A stretch of DNA of 64,000 nucleotides from Chitinophagaceae bacterium (GCA_016721725.1 JADKHN010000002.1:181632-245631); one strand, 5' to 3'; shown: positions 16,432 through 25,462, numbered from the stretch's first letter. The notes: generated by a model not told the origin, from the sequence alone. Numbers and translations: made by a program.

Positions 16432-17088
16432 ATGAGGTGGCTGATCAGCTGCCTCATTTTTTTGTCCTGTTACAACGCTTCAAGACCGGATCATAACGAC
16501 CTGGTCATCACACCACAGGACTCCATCGCCGAAGCCCGGAAAATGGAAAGGGCCTTCCTCGAGATCGCAGAAACGAAAAAACTGGTCTCCACCGGCGACC
16601 TGATCGTGAGGACCGGCAATGATTTCACCAGTGAAAGCCTCAGAAGCCTGAACCGCAGAAGCCAGGACTTCTCCCATTGCGGTATCGCCAGCATGGAGAA
16701 CGACAGCCTCTTTGTTTACCACGCCCTGGGCGGGGAATGGAACCCCGACCAGAAGATCCGGCGTGACCCCATCGAAGTTTTCGCGGAACCTTACAGCAAC
16801 CGCGGTATCGGGGTGTTCAGATACGCCCTGGAACCGGCGGATATCGATAGCCTCATGCAAACCGTAAAGGCCTTGCACAGGCAAGGCGTCATGTTCGACA
16901 TGAAATTCGATCTGGCCACCGACGACCATATGTATTGCGCAGAATTCGTGTGCAAATCCTACCAAAAGGGCACCCGGGGCAAACTGCAGTTCAATACCAG
17001 CCATATCGGACGGTTCGCCTTTATCGGCGTGGATGACCTTTTCCTGCAACCCCTTTGCCGGGAACTCCATCGGGTGGTTTACAAGTGA
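16432..17088 (+). CDS. YiiX-like permuted papain-fold amidase, lipoprotein
   Basis: A probable cell-envelope cysteine hydrolase, 218 residues. The order of catalytic residues, His in DFSHCGI and then Cys in HMYCAEFV, is that of the circularly permuted NlpC/P60 group (YiiX/YebB). From the ATG at 16432 the protein begins with a lipoprotein-like signal ending IFLSC; an upstream ATG at 16396 would add 12 residues. Its substrate could be peptidoglycan peptide, lipid or another amide, which the family does not settle. It lies 45 bp after phoH-like with no terminator, so co-transcription is likely. Confidence 0.78.
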   Translation: MRWLISCLIFLSCYNASRPDHNDLVITPQDSIAEARKMERAFLEIAETKKLVSTGDLIVRTGNDFTSESLRSLNRRSQDFSHCGIASMENDSLFVYHALGGEWNPDQKIRRDPIEVFAEPYSNRGIGVFRYALEPADIDSLMQTVKALHRQGVMFDMKFDLATDDHMYCAEFVCKSYQKGTRGKLQFNTSHIGRFAFIGVDDLFLQPLCRELHRVVYK

Positions 17089-17189
17089 CCGGTTACCAGG
17101 GTTTTATACTCCTTATTATGGCGTGACGAGCCCATTCTCCGCACCGGAATTTATTTATGAAAAAATGCAAAAGGATAGAAAAATAAAAT

Positions 17190-17197
17190 TACTTTTG
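17190..17197 (+). promoter_or_regulatory. Candidate -7 box before the DUF4878-like lipoprotein
   Basis: TACTTTTG matches TAnnTTTG and lies 23 bp before the ATG at 17221. No -33 TTTG is seen. Confidence 0.4.
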
Positions 17198-17220
17198 AGC
17201 CCTAAACCAAAAAAAAGTAT

Positions 17221-17772
17221 ATGAAAAAATTATTAATGGGAGTTATAGCCTTGTCTTCCCTCTTCATGATCAGTTGCAACAGCACTGATAAAAGTGACCC
17301 AAAAGCCGTTTTGATCAGTTTCTTTGACGCGCTGGCTAAGAAAGACATCGCAGCCGCCCGTAAACTGGCGACCGCTGAAAGCAAGAGCATGCTGGACATG
17401 ATGGAAATGGGCATGAAAATGAGTGATGGCAAGAAAGAAGACGATGGTAAATATGACAAGACCAAGATGGAATTCGGTGATGCCAAGGTTGAAGGAGATA
17501 AAGCAACCGTTGCCGTTAAGGAAAAGACCAGCGGAGAGACCACCAATTTCACCCTGAAAAAAGAAGATGGCGCCTGGAAAGTGGCATTCGACAAGTCTTC
17601 CATGATGAACATGGGTATGGACAAGATGAATGAAAAAGGAGTTAACGCCGACAGCGCTGTTAACAAAGGCATGGAAGAACTGAAGAACATGAATATGGAC
17701 TCCCTGAAAGACAAAGTGAATGAAAGCATGGAGAAACTGGAAGAAGCCACCAAGAAACTGGAGCAAAAATAA
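17221..17772 (+). CDS. DUF4878-like lipoprotein with Met/Lys-rich helical tail
   Basis: Predicted lipoprotein of 183 residues with lipobox MISC (Cys19). Residues about 25-120 resemble the small alpha+beta DUF4878 fold: VLISFFDALAKKDIAAARKLA near the start and the closing strand DGAWKVAF. The last 60 residues form a Met-, Glu- and Lys-rich amphipathic helix (MEELKNMNMDSL and onward). No enzymatic residues are apparent and the function is unknown. A strong terminator follows, and a second DUF4878-like lipoprotein gene follows that terminator, suggesting an old duplication of the fold. Confidence 0.75.
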   Translation: MKKLLMGVIALSSLFMISCNSTDKSDPKAVLISFFDALAKKDIAAARKLATAESKSMLDMMEMGMKMSDGKKEDDGKYDKTKMEFGDAKVEGDKATVAVKEKTSGETTNFTLKKEDGAWKVAFDKSSMMNMGMDKMNEKGVNADSAVNKGMEELKNMNMDSLKDKVNESMEKLEEATKKLEQK

Positions 17773-17791
17773 ACTGACCGACTTTTTATAG

Positions 17792-17825
17792 AAAAAGCGC
17801 CCCATTCGTCCGGGGCGTTTTTTTT
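17792..17825 (+). terminator. Rho-independent terminator
   Basis: The stem CGCCCC/GGGGCG (17798-17803 with 17812-17817), flanked by an A-run and followed by about nine T, lies just after the first DUF4878-like gene. Confidence 0.88.
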
Positions 17826-17853
17826 GTACCCTAAAAGATGATTAACTTTAGTC

Positions 17854-18261
17854 ATGACCAGAATTCTCCTGACCGGCCTGTTCGCGACGATACTCCTCGC
17901 CTCTTGCAACAGCGGCCCTAAAGAATACCCGCAGACCGAAACGGGAGCGGCCACCGCTTTCATCCGGCATATCCTCGACAATCAATTGGATGAGGCCGAA
18001 AAAATGATACTCGATGACGAGGCCAACAGGCAATACTTCGACATCATCCGGCAGCAGTACGCCAAAAAAGGAAAAGAGGAACTGGAGAAATTCAAATCAG
18101 CCGACATCATCATCAACGAGATCGGCAACGTGACCGATACCGTTTGCATCGTCAATTACAGTAACAGCTACGACCGGGAATTGAAGAACAAAGTGAAAGT
18201 GGTGCGCATCAACGGCAAATGGCTCATCGATCTGAAATATACTTTTTCGGGCAATCTATAG
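17854..18261 (+). CDS. DUF4878-like small lipoprotein
   Basis: Lipoprotein of 135 residues with lipobox LASC (Cys18). The pattern of an early helix (ATAFIRHILDNQLDEAEKMI), a long middle helix and a final two-stranded segment (VKVVRINGKWLIDLKY) matches the DUF4878/NTF2-like group. It resembles the 17221 protein in layout but lacks its Met-rich tail. It is 7 bp upstream of crcB, so the two are probably co-transcribed. Function unknown. Confidence 0.75.
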   Translation: MTRILLTGLFATILLASCNSGPKEYPQTETGAATAFIRHILDNQLDEAEKMILDDEANRQYFDIIRQQYAKKGKEELEKFKSADIIINEIGNVTDTVCIVNYSNSYDRELKNKVKVVRINGKWLIDLKYTFSGNL

Positions 18262-18268
18262 AACGGTT

Positions 18269-18633
18269 ATGATCAAGAACATCTTACTCGTTGGACTTGG
18301 CGGCGGTTTAGGATCGATGCTGAGGTATGCCTGCTGGTTGTTGATCCCGGCCCGGCAATTCCCCTACGCCACGCTGACCGTCAATAGTATCGGCAGTTTC
18401 GTCATCGGACTGGTACTCGCCTACAGCTTACGCGAAACCGGTTTTTCGGATCACTGGAAAATTTTCCTGACCACAGGGGTTTGCGGGGCTTCACCACCTT
18501 CAGCGCGTTCTCCGCGGAGAACCTGCTCTTGTTGCAAACCGGTAAACATACCCTGGCCTTTATTTATATCCTGGTCAGCTTGATCACCGGCATCGCCGCC
18601 ACCTGGCTCGGATTCAAACTCATCAACCCCTGA
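18269..18633 (+). pseudogene. crcB: Fluoride channel CrcB (Fluc), single-base frameshift
   Basis: Small four-helix membrane protein that exports fluoride as a dual-topology dimer. The first 74 residues are clearly CrcB (GGGLGSMLRYACWLL, then TVNSIGSFVIGLVLAY and FLTTGVCG). The frame then breaks at a GGGG run near 18484-18487. Adding one G restores GFTTFSAFSAENLLLL, the most conserved motif of the family, and a normal C-terminus ending in KLINP at 18633, giving about 122 residues. The intact reading on both sides suggests a missing base in the sequence rather than an old pseudogene. If real, the channel is dead, since the Phe-box segment is lost. Confidence 0.85.
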
Positions 18634-18679
18634 CCATTAACTTTCAACTATCAACCTTCAACCATCAACCTTCAACCCC
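18634..18679 (+). repeat. Intergenic 7-bp-period array (TCAACCT-like)
   Basis: Six diverged heptamers (TTAACTT, TCAACTA, TCAACCT, TCAACCA, TCAACCT, TCAACCC) fill the gap up to the ppa start codon. Confidence 0.85.
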
Positions 18680-19219
18680 ATGTTCGTAAAACATCCCTGG
18701 CACGGCGCACACTACGGTTCAAAAGCCCCCCAAGTGGTGAACGGACTCATTGAGATACCGCAAGGCTCCCGCGCCAAATATGAGATCGATAAGGATACCG
18801 GGCTGCTGAAACTCGACCGGGTCATTTTCTCATCCTTCCATTATCCCATCAATTACGGGTTCATCCCGCAAACACTGGGACTTGACGGTGACCCCCTCGA
18901 TATCCTCGTCATGTGCAGTGAAGCCATCGAACCCCTTTGCCTGGTGGAAGCCAATGTCATCGGCAACATGCAGATGATCGATACCGGCGTAGCCGACGAC
19001 AAGATCATCGCCGTGGCCGCCAAGGATCCCGGGGTCAATTATATCCGGAACATCAACGACCTGCCCGTGCATTTCATCGACGTGCTCCGCAATTATTTTG
19101 AACAATACAAGGTCCTCGAAAACAAGATCGTGGAGATCGAGGATTTCCAGGACAAGGAAACCGCCTGGAAAGTGATCGAAGAAGCGATCTCCCTGTATAA
19201 ATCGAAATTTCCCCAATGA
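18680..19219 (+). CDS. ppa: Family I inorganic pyrophosphatase
   Basis: Hydrolyses pyrophosphate to two phosphates and so drives biosynthetic reactions forward; cytosolic and Mg2+-dependent. The 179-residue length is usual. Key features are KYEIDKDTGLLKLDR (about 34-48), HYPINYGFIPQTLGLDGDPLD with the DGDPLD metal-binding signature, and a further Asp in KDPGVNY. The ATG lies directly after a heptamer array. Its stop overlaps the start of the TauE gene by 4 bp (ATGA), so the two are translationally coupled. Confidence 0.95.
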   Translation: MFVKHPWHGAHYGSKAPQVVNGLIEIPQGSRAKYEIDKDTGLLKLDRVIFSSFHYPINYGFIPQTLGLDGDPLDILVMCSEAIEPLCLVEANVIGNMQMIDTGVADDKIIAVAAKDPGVNYIRNINDLPVHFIDVLRNYFEQYKVLENKIVEIEDFQDKETAWKVIEEAISLYKSKFPQ

Positions 19220-19695
19220 CCGATAAATCTACTCATATGGACATACAAACCTTGCTCATCATCATCCTGGTGGGAATAGCGGCCGGATTGCTCAGCGGAC
19301 TGGTCGGAGTTGGCGGCGGGATCGTCATCGTCCCGGCCCTGGTCTATTTCCTGAGCTTCAGCCAGAAGACCGCCCAGGGCACTTCGCTCGGTTTGATCAT
19401 GCTGCCCGTGGGCATCCTGGGCGTACTGCAATATTATAAACAGGGCCATGTCGATTTCAGGGTCGTGGGTATACTGGCGATCGGTTTCCTGGCCGGCAGT
19501 TACTTTGGGAGCAGGATATCCCTGAGCATGTCCCAGGAATCCGTCAAGAAGGTCTTTGCCGTTTTGATGATGATCATCGCCATCAAGATGTTCTTTTTCG
19601 ATAAGCCCAAAAAACAGGATGAGAGCCAAAATAAAGTGGCTTCCAGTCTGGCCAAACCGGCTCCATCAACCGAATACGGCCCCCCGGGAGGGTAG
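19216..19695 (+). CDS. Short TauE/SafE-family membrane permease
   Basis: A membrane protein of 159 residues with four predicted membrane segments (about 12-32, 45-65, 75-95, 105-125). The first carries the family motif GLLSGLVGVGGG. Full TauE/SafE proteins have about 250 residues and two such halves; this is a half-size version, a form common in Bacteroidota that probably works as a dimer. Family members export sulfite, sulfoacetate or related anions, but the substrate here is unknown. A hydrophilic tail ends EYGPPGG. The start could also be the ATG at 19237. Confidence 0.82.
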   Translation: MTDKSTHMDIQTLLIIILVGIAAGLLSGLVGVGGGIVIVPALVYFLSFSQKTAQGTSLGLIMLPVGILGVLQYYKQGHVDFRVVGILAIGFLAGSYFGSRISLSMSQESVKKVFAVLMMIIAIKMFFFDKPKKQDESQNKVASSLAKPAPSTEYGPPGG

Positions 19696-19708
19696 GTCGG
19701 TATGGGTC

Positions 19709-19811
19709 CGGTATGGGTCAGGCCACTACAACCAACTTCTTAAATCAAAGAATCTAACTTAGTTTTATACTTTTCAAATGAATGATCTAATCAGTGGCCA
19801 GACCCATACCG
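19709..19811. repeat. Inverted repeat framing the leader of the ECF sigma gene
   Basis: The arm 19709-19727 (CGGTATGGGTCAGGCCACT) is complementary at 18 of 19 positions to 19793-19811. About 65 bp of AT-rich sequence, where a promoter would be expected, lies between the arms. The right arm ends 7 bp before the GTG start. Confidence 0.8.
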
Positions 19812-19818
19812 ATAACCA

Positions 19819-20382
19819 GTGACCGCCAGCCAGTATAACCATATCAGCGACCAGGACCTCCTCACGCGTTTCTATGCCGACCGGAACAATGAATGGCTGG
19901 GTGTGCTGCTGCCCCGTTACACCATGCTGCTTTTCGGCGTATGCATGAAATACCTGAAGAATGAGGAAGAAGCGAAGGATGCCGTACAGCAGGTCTTCCT
20001 GAAAGTGATCGGTGAGTTGCAGAAGTACAAGGTGGATTATTTCAAGAGCTGGGTGTACATGATCGCCAAGAACCATTGCCTGATGAAATTACGCGATAAA
20101 GGCAAGTACACCGGCGAGATCAATGAACGGGTCATGGCCACAGCCGATGAACCCGGCGACAAGGCGGACAAGCTGGAAAAAGAAAGCGCCCTCGAGAATA
20201 TGGCCCGGGCCCTGCAACAACTGAACAAGGAGCAGCAACAATGCATAACTTTGTTCTACCTGGAAAAAAAGAGCTACCAGGAGATCACCGAGATCACGGA
20301 ATACACCCTGATGCAGGTGAAGAGCCATATACAGAACGGGAAAAGGAACCTGAAGCTGCTGATGGAAGAAATGAAAGGCTGA
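19819..20382 (+). CDS. ECF (sigma-70 family) RNA polymerase sigma factor
   Basis: Alternative sigma factor, 187 residues, starting at GTG 19819. Region 2 (about 22-90) includes YLKNEEEAKDAVQQVFLKV and the DNA-melting segment KSWVYMIAKNHCL. Region 4 (about 130-185) carries a helix-turn-helix, ITLFYLEKKSYQEITEIT followed by MQVKSHIQNGKRNL. It probably redirects RNA polymerase to an envelope or stress regulon. The neighbouring gene at 20539 encodes a small single-pass membrane protein that is a plausible anti-sigma factor. The leader is framed by a 19-bp inverted repeat. Confidence 0.92.
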   Translation: MTASQYNHISDQDLLTRFYADRNNEWLGVLLPRYTMLLFGVCMKYLKNEEEAKDAVQQVFLKVIGELQKYKVDYFKSWVYMIAKNHCLMKLRDKGKYTGEINERVMATADEPGDKADKLEKESALENMARALQQLNKEQQQCITLFYLEKKSYQEITEITEYTLMQVKSHIQNGKRNLKLLMEEMKG

Positions 20383-20388
20383 ACATGT

Positions 20389-20537
20389 TGAATGATGAAT
20401 TATGAATTATGAATTATGAATGGAATTAGCTTAATCAAACAAGATCAGCGAATAACTCAATGACCTATTGACCCAATGACTTAATGACTTAATGACTAAA
20501 TGACTAATTGACTTACAACTTATAACTTACCACTTCA
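20389..20537. repeat. Intergenic 7/8-bp-period arrays between sigma and anti-sigma genes
   Basis: The left part 20389-20419 repeats ATGAATT. The right part 20457-20537 begins with 8-bp units (TGACTTAA) and passes into heptamers (AACTTAT, AACTTAC, CACTTCA) that run up to the next start codon. Confidence 0.8.
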
Positions 20538-20538
20538 A

Positions 20539-20898
20539 TTGTCCAAAGAACTAAAAGACATATTATCCAACCTCAACAAGGAGATCGAGCAGGACAAACT
20601 GCTGGACTATCTCAATAAGAAGCTGTCTGCCGGCGAAGCCCATGAACTGGAAAAGCAGATGGCGGATGATGAGTTCATGAATGATGCCGTGGAAGGACTG
20701 GGTGAAGTGAAGAACAAGAAAGACCTCTCCGCCTATGTGGATCAGCTGAACCGTGACCTGCAGAAACAACTCGATAAGAAGAAGAAACGCCGGGAAAAAA
20801 GACGCATCAAAGAACAGCCCTGGGTCTATTTCACCATTGTTCTCTTATTGCTGCTGATCGTCATCAGCTATATCCTGATCAAAAAATTCACTTCATAA
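20539..20898 (+). CDS. Putative membrane anti-sigma factor
   Basis: A 119-residue protein starting at TTG 20539 (MSKELKDILSNL). The cytoplasmic part (about 1-90) is charged and helical, with LLDYLNKKLSAGEAHELEKQM resembling the zinc-free anti-sigma helix bundle, followed by a very basic stretch KKKKRREKRR. A single membrane segment (about 95-115) ends the protein. Size, topology and position after the ECF sigma gene suggest it tethers that sigma factor at the membrane. Neither a zinc motif nor a periplasmic sensor domain is present. Function is inferred from context. Confidence 0.68.
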   Translation: MSKELKDILSNLNKEIEQDKLLDYLNKKLSAGEAHELEKQMADDEFMNDAVEGLGEVKNKKDLSAYVDQLNRDLQKQLDKKKKRREKRRIKEQPWVYFTIVLLLLLIVISYILIKKFTS

Positions 20899-20900
20899 AG

Positions 20901-20949
20901 AGAGCCTAAGAGTTTACACCTTTTAAAAAGGTGTAAACTCTTAGGCTCT
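20901..20949. terminator. Perfect 24-bp stem, bidirectional terminator
   Basis: Arms 20901-20924 and 20926-20949 are exactly complementary with a single base between them. The inner part is TTTT/AAAA. It lies between convergent genes and should stop transcription from both sides. Confidence 0.85.
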
Positions 20950-20970
20950 TATTCTCTTTTTATCTCTTAG

Positions 20971-23900
20971 CTACTGTTTCACAAACCTCGTCATCTTCAA
21001 TTCGCCATCCCCGTTCAATCCCCGGATATAATAAGTGCCCTTGGCCAATTTGGACACATCAACCGGCAGGCTGTTGAACCCGGCGATCAGGGTCCGCTGC
21101 TGGCGGCTCAATACCCTGCCCTGCATATCCGTGACGAGGATATCCAAGGAACCGGCTTTGGCAGCCGCTACATTCAGGTTCAAAGAAGATCCGGTGACCG
21201 GGTTGGGTGCGATGGCCAGGATATCGAATCCTTTCACGGCATTCAGCAGGGCGATGACCTTGCTGTAACTGATCTTTCCGTCGGCATCGGTGAGTTTGAG
21301 GCGATAATAATTCATACCGCTGACCGGCTGCGCATCGGTATAACTGAATGGCGTGGCACAACGGGCGGCCGTGGCCGTCTGATCCTGGATCGAAATGAAG
21401 TTCCGGCTGTCGACACTGCGCTCCAGACTGATCGTCACCCTGGGCGTACTGGAGCAGGTGAGTTTCCAGTTGAGCTGGTGCGCGGTGTTCATTTTGGTAC
21501 CGGTGAAATAATCCACGTTCACACTGCCGAAAGCCAGGATCGCATTTAAGTTACCCAAGACCAACGGTGAAGAAATGGCGGCGCCCAATGTATTGATGTT
21601 GATGGCATTGGCGGTATAGGTTCCTGACGGTATGATACCGGTTTGGATCACGTTCCATACAAACGGGGTATACTGGCCCAATTCCAGCGGATTGGCATAA
21701 TTGAAACCGGCATTGCCTTCGCCGGGAGCGTACTCGAACAGGATATCGGTACTGGATGGCGTGGCGGATGGCCTGACGTTCCAGGTCCGGTTCACCGCAT
21801 TCAGCGGAACCCGAATGGCCGGAGTGATCGCATTGGTCACCCTTGCTCCGTAATCCATCGTGGCCGCGTCATTATTGGTGATGGTCACCGGGTTGAACGT
21901 GCCTGCTGCAGCGCCGACCGGATAATAGAAATTGGCGGCATTGGCGATATTACGTTTGTTCAGCAAGCCCGTTCCGTTGGTCACCACATGCGAGGCCAAA
22001 GCCCCGCCGGTGATGGTACCGTCCATATCCAGGTCGAAATTGCCGAGGATGAAATGACCGCCCAGGGTTAAATTCTTACCCGTGGCCATGGTAAACTTAT
22101 TGGTGAGCAGGGTAACCGTTTTGCTGGCTGCCACCGTCACATGATGAAAACTGTCCACCGCGCCTAAGGTCAGGTCCGCATTACCGGTTCCGGTGAAATT
22201 GAAAGTGTAAACACCCGATCCGTTACCTTTCTGAATAGTGCCCCCGGTATTATTGATAGCACCGCCAAGATTGACGACGGCATCTCCTGTTCCTGCTCCC
22301 GTACTGGTACCCTGGAACACGCCGGCAGTAATATTGAGATTACCACCGATATTCAGTGTCCCTACAACCGGGGTATTGCCATTTTGAACAACTACTTTGG
22401 TATTGGCGCTGATAATATTAAGGTTGCCATCAATGGTATGGGTACGGGAAGTCGTTGCGCCAGTAGCGAATCTGACTTCAAAAGCGGCACCCAGGTTGAT
22501 GGTCATATTACCCCGGACCACCATTCCGTTATTAAAAGGTGGCAAAGCGTTGGTATTTTGGAGTGTATTACTCCCGGTGGGTGTGGGTTCGTAAAACAGG
22601 TTCCCGAATTCAGGAAATGCCGCGGCAATTCCATTTTGTGCGCCGTTGTAATGGTAATTGCTGGTGGTTGACAAAACTTGTTGCACACCCGGTACTGCCG
22701 CAACGGTTCCTCCCTGGTAAAAAGTGGCGGTACCCAGCAAATTGAATCTTATGGTTGGAGACATGGTAAATGACAATGCGTTCATGATCGCACCCGACAT
22801 AATGGTCAGGTTGATCGTGGTTCGATTGGCATCCAGGAAAACTGAATCCGGACTCTGTATCACGACATGAGAAGCGAGAATTCCGGGTATCAGCGTTGCC
22901 GCATACCAGGTCGTACTGTCATTTGAACTTTGCCAGGTGGCCAGGTTGGCCCAACTGCCTGATGCCACGGAACGGAAATAATCTGTTGGTGAAGAGACCA
23001 GGGCCGGTGTTGCAGTAACCTCTACTCCGGTGCTCCAGGTCGTGCCAAGCCGGGTGAATATTTTATAAAAATAAGGTACCCCATTCGTCAGGCCAATTAC
23101 TAATTGAGGCGATGCCACACCTTTATATGCAACGAAACCATTCCCTAGTGGTGTTCCGGCACCAAATGTAAGACTGCCGGTATATAAAGTACCATCCCCG
23201 GTTGGATTTCCGGTATTAGAGGCGATTGCAGCAACAATCAATACTTCATCGTAACAGCCTGCAGGAGCTGTCCAGCTAACCGAGGAATTAGTATTCCCAA
23301 TGGATGCTGAGGCTCCTGTCACATCGTTTACTGTAGCGGCGATGATGGTTTGCAGATCACCGGCAAAAGCGGTTCCGGATTTATTTCCGCTGACAAACGT
23401 GATGTCTGCCGTTGTAATCGCATTTACCTGGATGTCATTGGCTACGGTTGCAGCACAAGTAATATTGGCCGTGATGAAAATATAGCCTGTATTGCCATTG
23501 GTAATGGTCTGGGTGGCAAATGTTGGAAAAATATGGGAGCCCGCTCCCAATGCGGTTGTCTTGGTCGACAGCAAAACATCAGATCCTGAATTGAATATAT
23601 TATCGGCCGAATACCAGCACTTGAAATTGGTGATGTCGGCTGCTGCGTAGGTGCCCGCCGTATTGATGGTTACTCCGCTTAAAATGGCATCTGCAGTTGT
23701 TACAGCAAGGTCAAATCGATAAATGACATGGTTGGTACTTCCCTGCGCAACATTGCCTGCGCTTACTGCGGGATTTGGGGAGAATAAAACGATATCAGGC
23801 GTACTGCCTGCACCGGCTGTTGCATTAACAGTGACATCATCGATGGCCATATAATGATCATTGCTAGCATCATTTAGATCTTCCCAGCGTAGCATGATCT

Positions 23901-24506
23901 CATCTCCAGCGGCAATATTCACCGTGATGTTTACAGTAATATTTACTCGATCTGTTTGCGGGGGATTTCCATCCAAAACTGCTGAAGTTCGCCCTGTTAT
24001 CGGACTTGTAAAAGTGGAAGGAGCCAAACCCAGGTTCCGTTAAACTGGTAACTGCGCTTGTCTGATAAAACAAGTTGAGAGTATGACCGGCACATTTTCC
24101 ATTCTACATTGCTCCCGGTCCAAGGTAGAAATAGAACTTATGGAAGCTCCAGTATTATTTTTAAACTCCAGCCGGTGTACCTTTACCGGTTCCATGAGCT
24201 CCGGTGAAAAGCATTGCTTGCAACATACCCAAGACCACGATCTGTAAGCGGATTAGTACCGGCAACTCCAAAAGCATAAAGTCCGGCAGCTACTGTACTT
24301 CCCGTATTGGCTCCGTAAGCAGCTATCGTAGCTATTGCATCAGTCCGTGCATACCACCCGGTCAATGTGGTATTATCCGTCCAGGTGCCGTTCGTAAGCG
24401 TATTGAAATCTTCGATGTAATTGGTGGCGGCCGCATTGATATTATATTGACTGAATGCCGCCGTAGAACAAATGGCCAATAGGACCAATAAGTAAATTTT
24501 TTTCAT
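20971..24506 (-). pseudogene. Large secreted T9SS surface protein, broken near its N-terminus
   Basis: The N-terminal piece (24506 to 24183) has a signal peptide ending AFSQ and the start of a secreted domain, EDFNTLTNGTWTDNTTLTGW. The C-terminal piece (24027 to 20971, about 1,018 residues) has fibronectin-like and Pro/Ser/Thr-rich blocks, a long beta-helix-like region rich in G and N, and a T9SS sorting tail of the form APNPVTGSS to KGTYYIRG, ending RFVKQ. Between 24028 and about 24230 coherent fragments (NNTGASISSIS, NLFYQTSAVTSL) occur in different frames, so several indels interrupt one gene of roughly 1,170 residues. The role is probably cell-surface attachment or a matrix component; no enzyme motif is seen. 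Confidence 0.75.
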
Positions 24507-24753
24507 GCTTTAAAGTAGAAATTCTTTCCATTCTGTACGCAAAGATCAGACCCGTGTTTCCATCGCCCGGACAGGGTATTTTACTCCCTTTTTTACAAAA
24601 CAGGATTTCCGTCTGCAAGGTACCTCATTAATGAAAAACGCTGCCGGTACAGATGTGAAAAAAGAATTAAGATTTCCACAATTTCAGGTCGGCGGGCGCT
24701 GGTTCAGGATGGAGGCCGGATGATCAGTCGGTCATTGCGAACAGGAATTGGAT

Positions 24754-24780
24754 AAAAAAAGTCCCGCCAAGGCGGGACTT
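24754..24780 (-). terminator. Rho-independent terminator (minus)
   Basis: A 9-bp stem AGTCCCGCC/GGCGGGACT with a 2-base loop is followed on the minus strand by a U-run. It lies after the T9SS tail remnant. Confidence 0.85.
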
Positions 24781-24801
24781 GCGATTACAACTTATTGACA
24801 T

Positions 24802-24876
24802 TTACTGTTTTACAAACCGGATCACCCTGGATCGGTCCTCACCGGTGATCCCCGCCAGGTATCCGCCTGGTTCAAA
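24802..24876 (-). pseudogene. Remnant of a T9SS sorting tail
   Basis: On the minus strand 24 codons read FEPGGYLAGITGEDRSRVIR and then FVKQ and a stop, the typical last strand of a Por secretion tail. No upstream coding sequence continues it. It seems to be the last trace of a deleted surface-protein gene, trapped between two terminators. Confidence 0.65.
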
Positions 24877-24901
24877 AAATCCTTAAAGAGGATCCAGGCA
24901 C

Positions 24902-24929
24902 AAAAAAACCCTCCCGTTATCCGGGAGGG
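24902..24929 (-). terminator. Rho-independent terminator of the small lipoprotein gene
   Basis: The stem CCCTCCCG/CGGGAGGG (24909-24916 with 24922-24929) is followed on the minus strand by seven U. Confidence 0.87.
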
Positions 24930-24987
24930 CTATTTCTTGCAAGAAGTTTATAGAAACTTACAATGATAATGGTCAATGACCAGTCGC

Positions 24988-25224
24988 TTATTTAGCGGCT
25001 TTCTCAACCATTTTCTTAGCAGTATCAACAGCTTTATCCATCATCTTGGAAGCGGAATCAGCAGCGTTGTTGATCATTTTGTTGGCTGAATCAGCCACTT
25101 TGGTAGCGTCCATTACCGGAGTTTCAACTTTCGGAGAATCAGTAGCAGCGGGTTTGTCGCCTTCGCCGCTGTTACAAGCGGTCATAGCGCCTGCGATAGC
25201 CAGGATTGCAAATAATTTTTTCAT
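24988..25224 (-). CDS. Small coiled-coil lipoprotein
   Basis: A 78-residue lipoprotein with lipobox MTAC (Cys17). The C-terminal 40 residues repeat an 11-residue-like pattern ADSANKMINNAADSASKMMD and then KAVDTAKKMVEKAAK, which predicts a continuous amphipathic helix. This resembles small abundant outer-membrane lipoproteins in layout (compare Lpp), though no sequence relationship is claimed. It has a clear promoter and its own terminator, so it is a single-gene unit. Function unknown. Confidence 0.8.
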   Translation of the reverse strand: MKKLFAILAIAGAMTACNSGEGDKPAATDSPKVETPVMDATKVADSANKMINNAADSASKMMDKAVDTAKKMVEKAAK

Positions 25225-25255
25225 TGTAATTTTTTTTTGAGTTTTTAATTGGGCG

Positions 25256-25286
25256 CAAATATAGGGAATCTTTTGAAAGAGCCAAA
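25256..25286 (-). promoter_or_regulatory. Bacteroidota-type promoter of the small lipoprotein gene
   Basis: On the minus strand, TTTG (25286-25283), 19 bp and TATATTTG (25263-25256) match the consensus. The start codon at 25224 follows by about 32 bp. Confidence 0.75.
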
Positions 25287-25291
25287 TTTTT

Positions 25292-25458
25292 GAAGGTTTA
25301 GGGAGGTTTAAGACGTTTAAGACGTTTAAAAGGTGGGCAACCTAATGATCGGACAGTTTGCATACTGGGCTGATTTTCAACATGAAAAGTCTACCCTTCA
25401 ACGATTTCAACGTCTTCAACGTCTTCAACGTTTTAAACGTCTTAAACGTCTTAACGTT
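25292..25458. repeat. Facing pair of 9-bp-period arrays upstream of the lipoprotein and after der
   Basis: The left array 25292-25334 has GACGTTTAA-type units. The right array 25395-25458 has about seven TTCAACGTC/TTAAACGTC units and reaches to the der stop. About 60 bp separate the arms. Confidence 0.85.
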
Positions 25459-25462
25459 CAAT

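Noticed and set aside
19216..19695. TauE protein truncated by a frameshift
   Set aside because: The 159-residue form ends cleanly with a hydrophilic tail, and half-size TauE proteins are common in this phylum.
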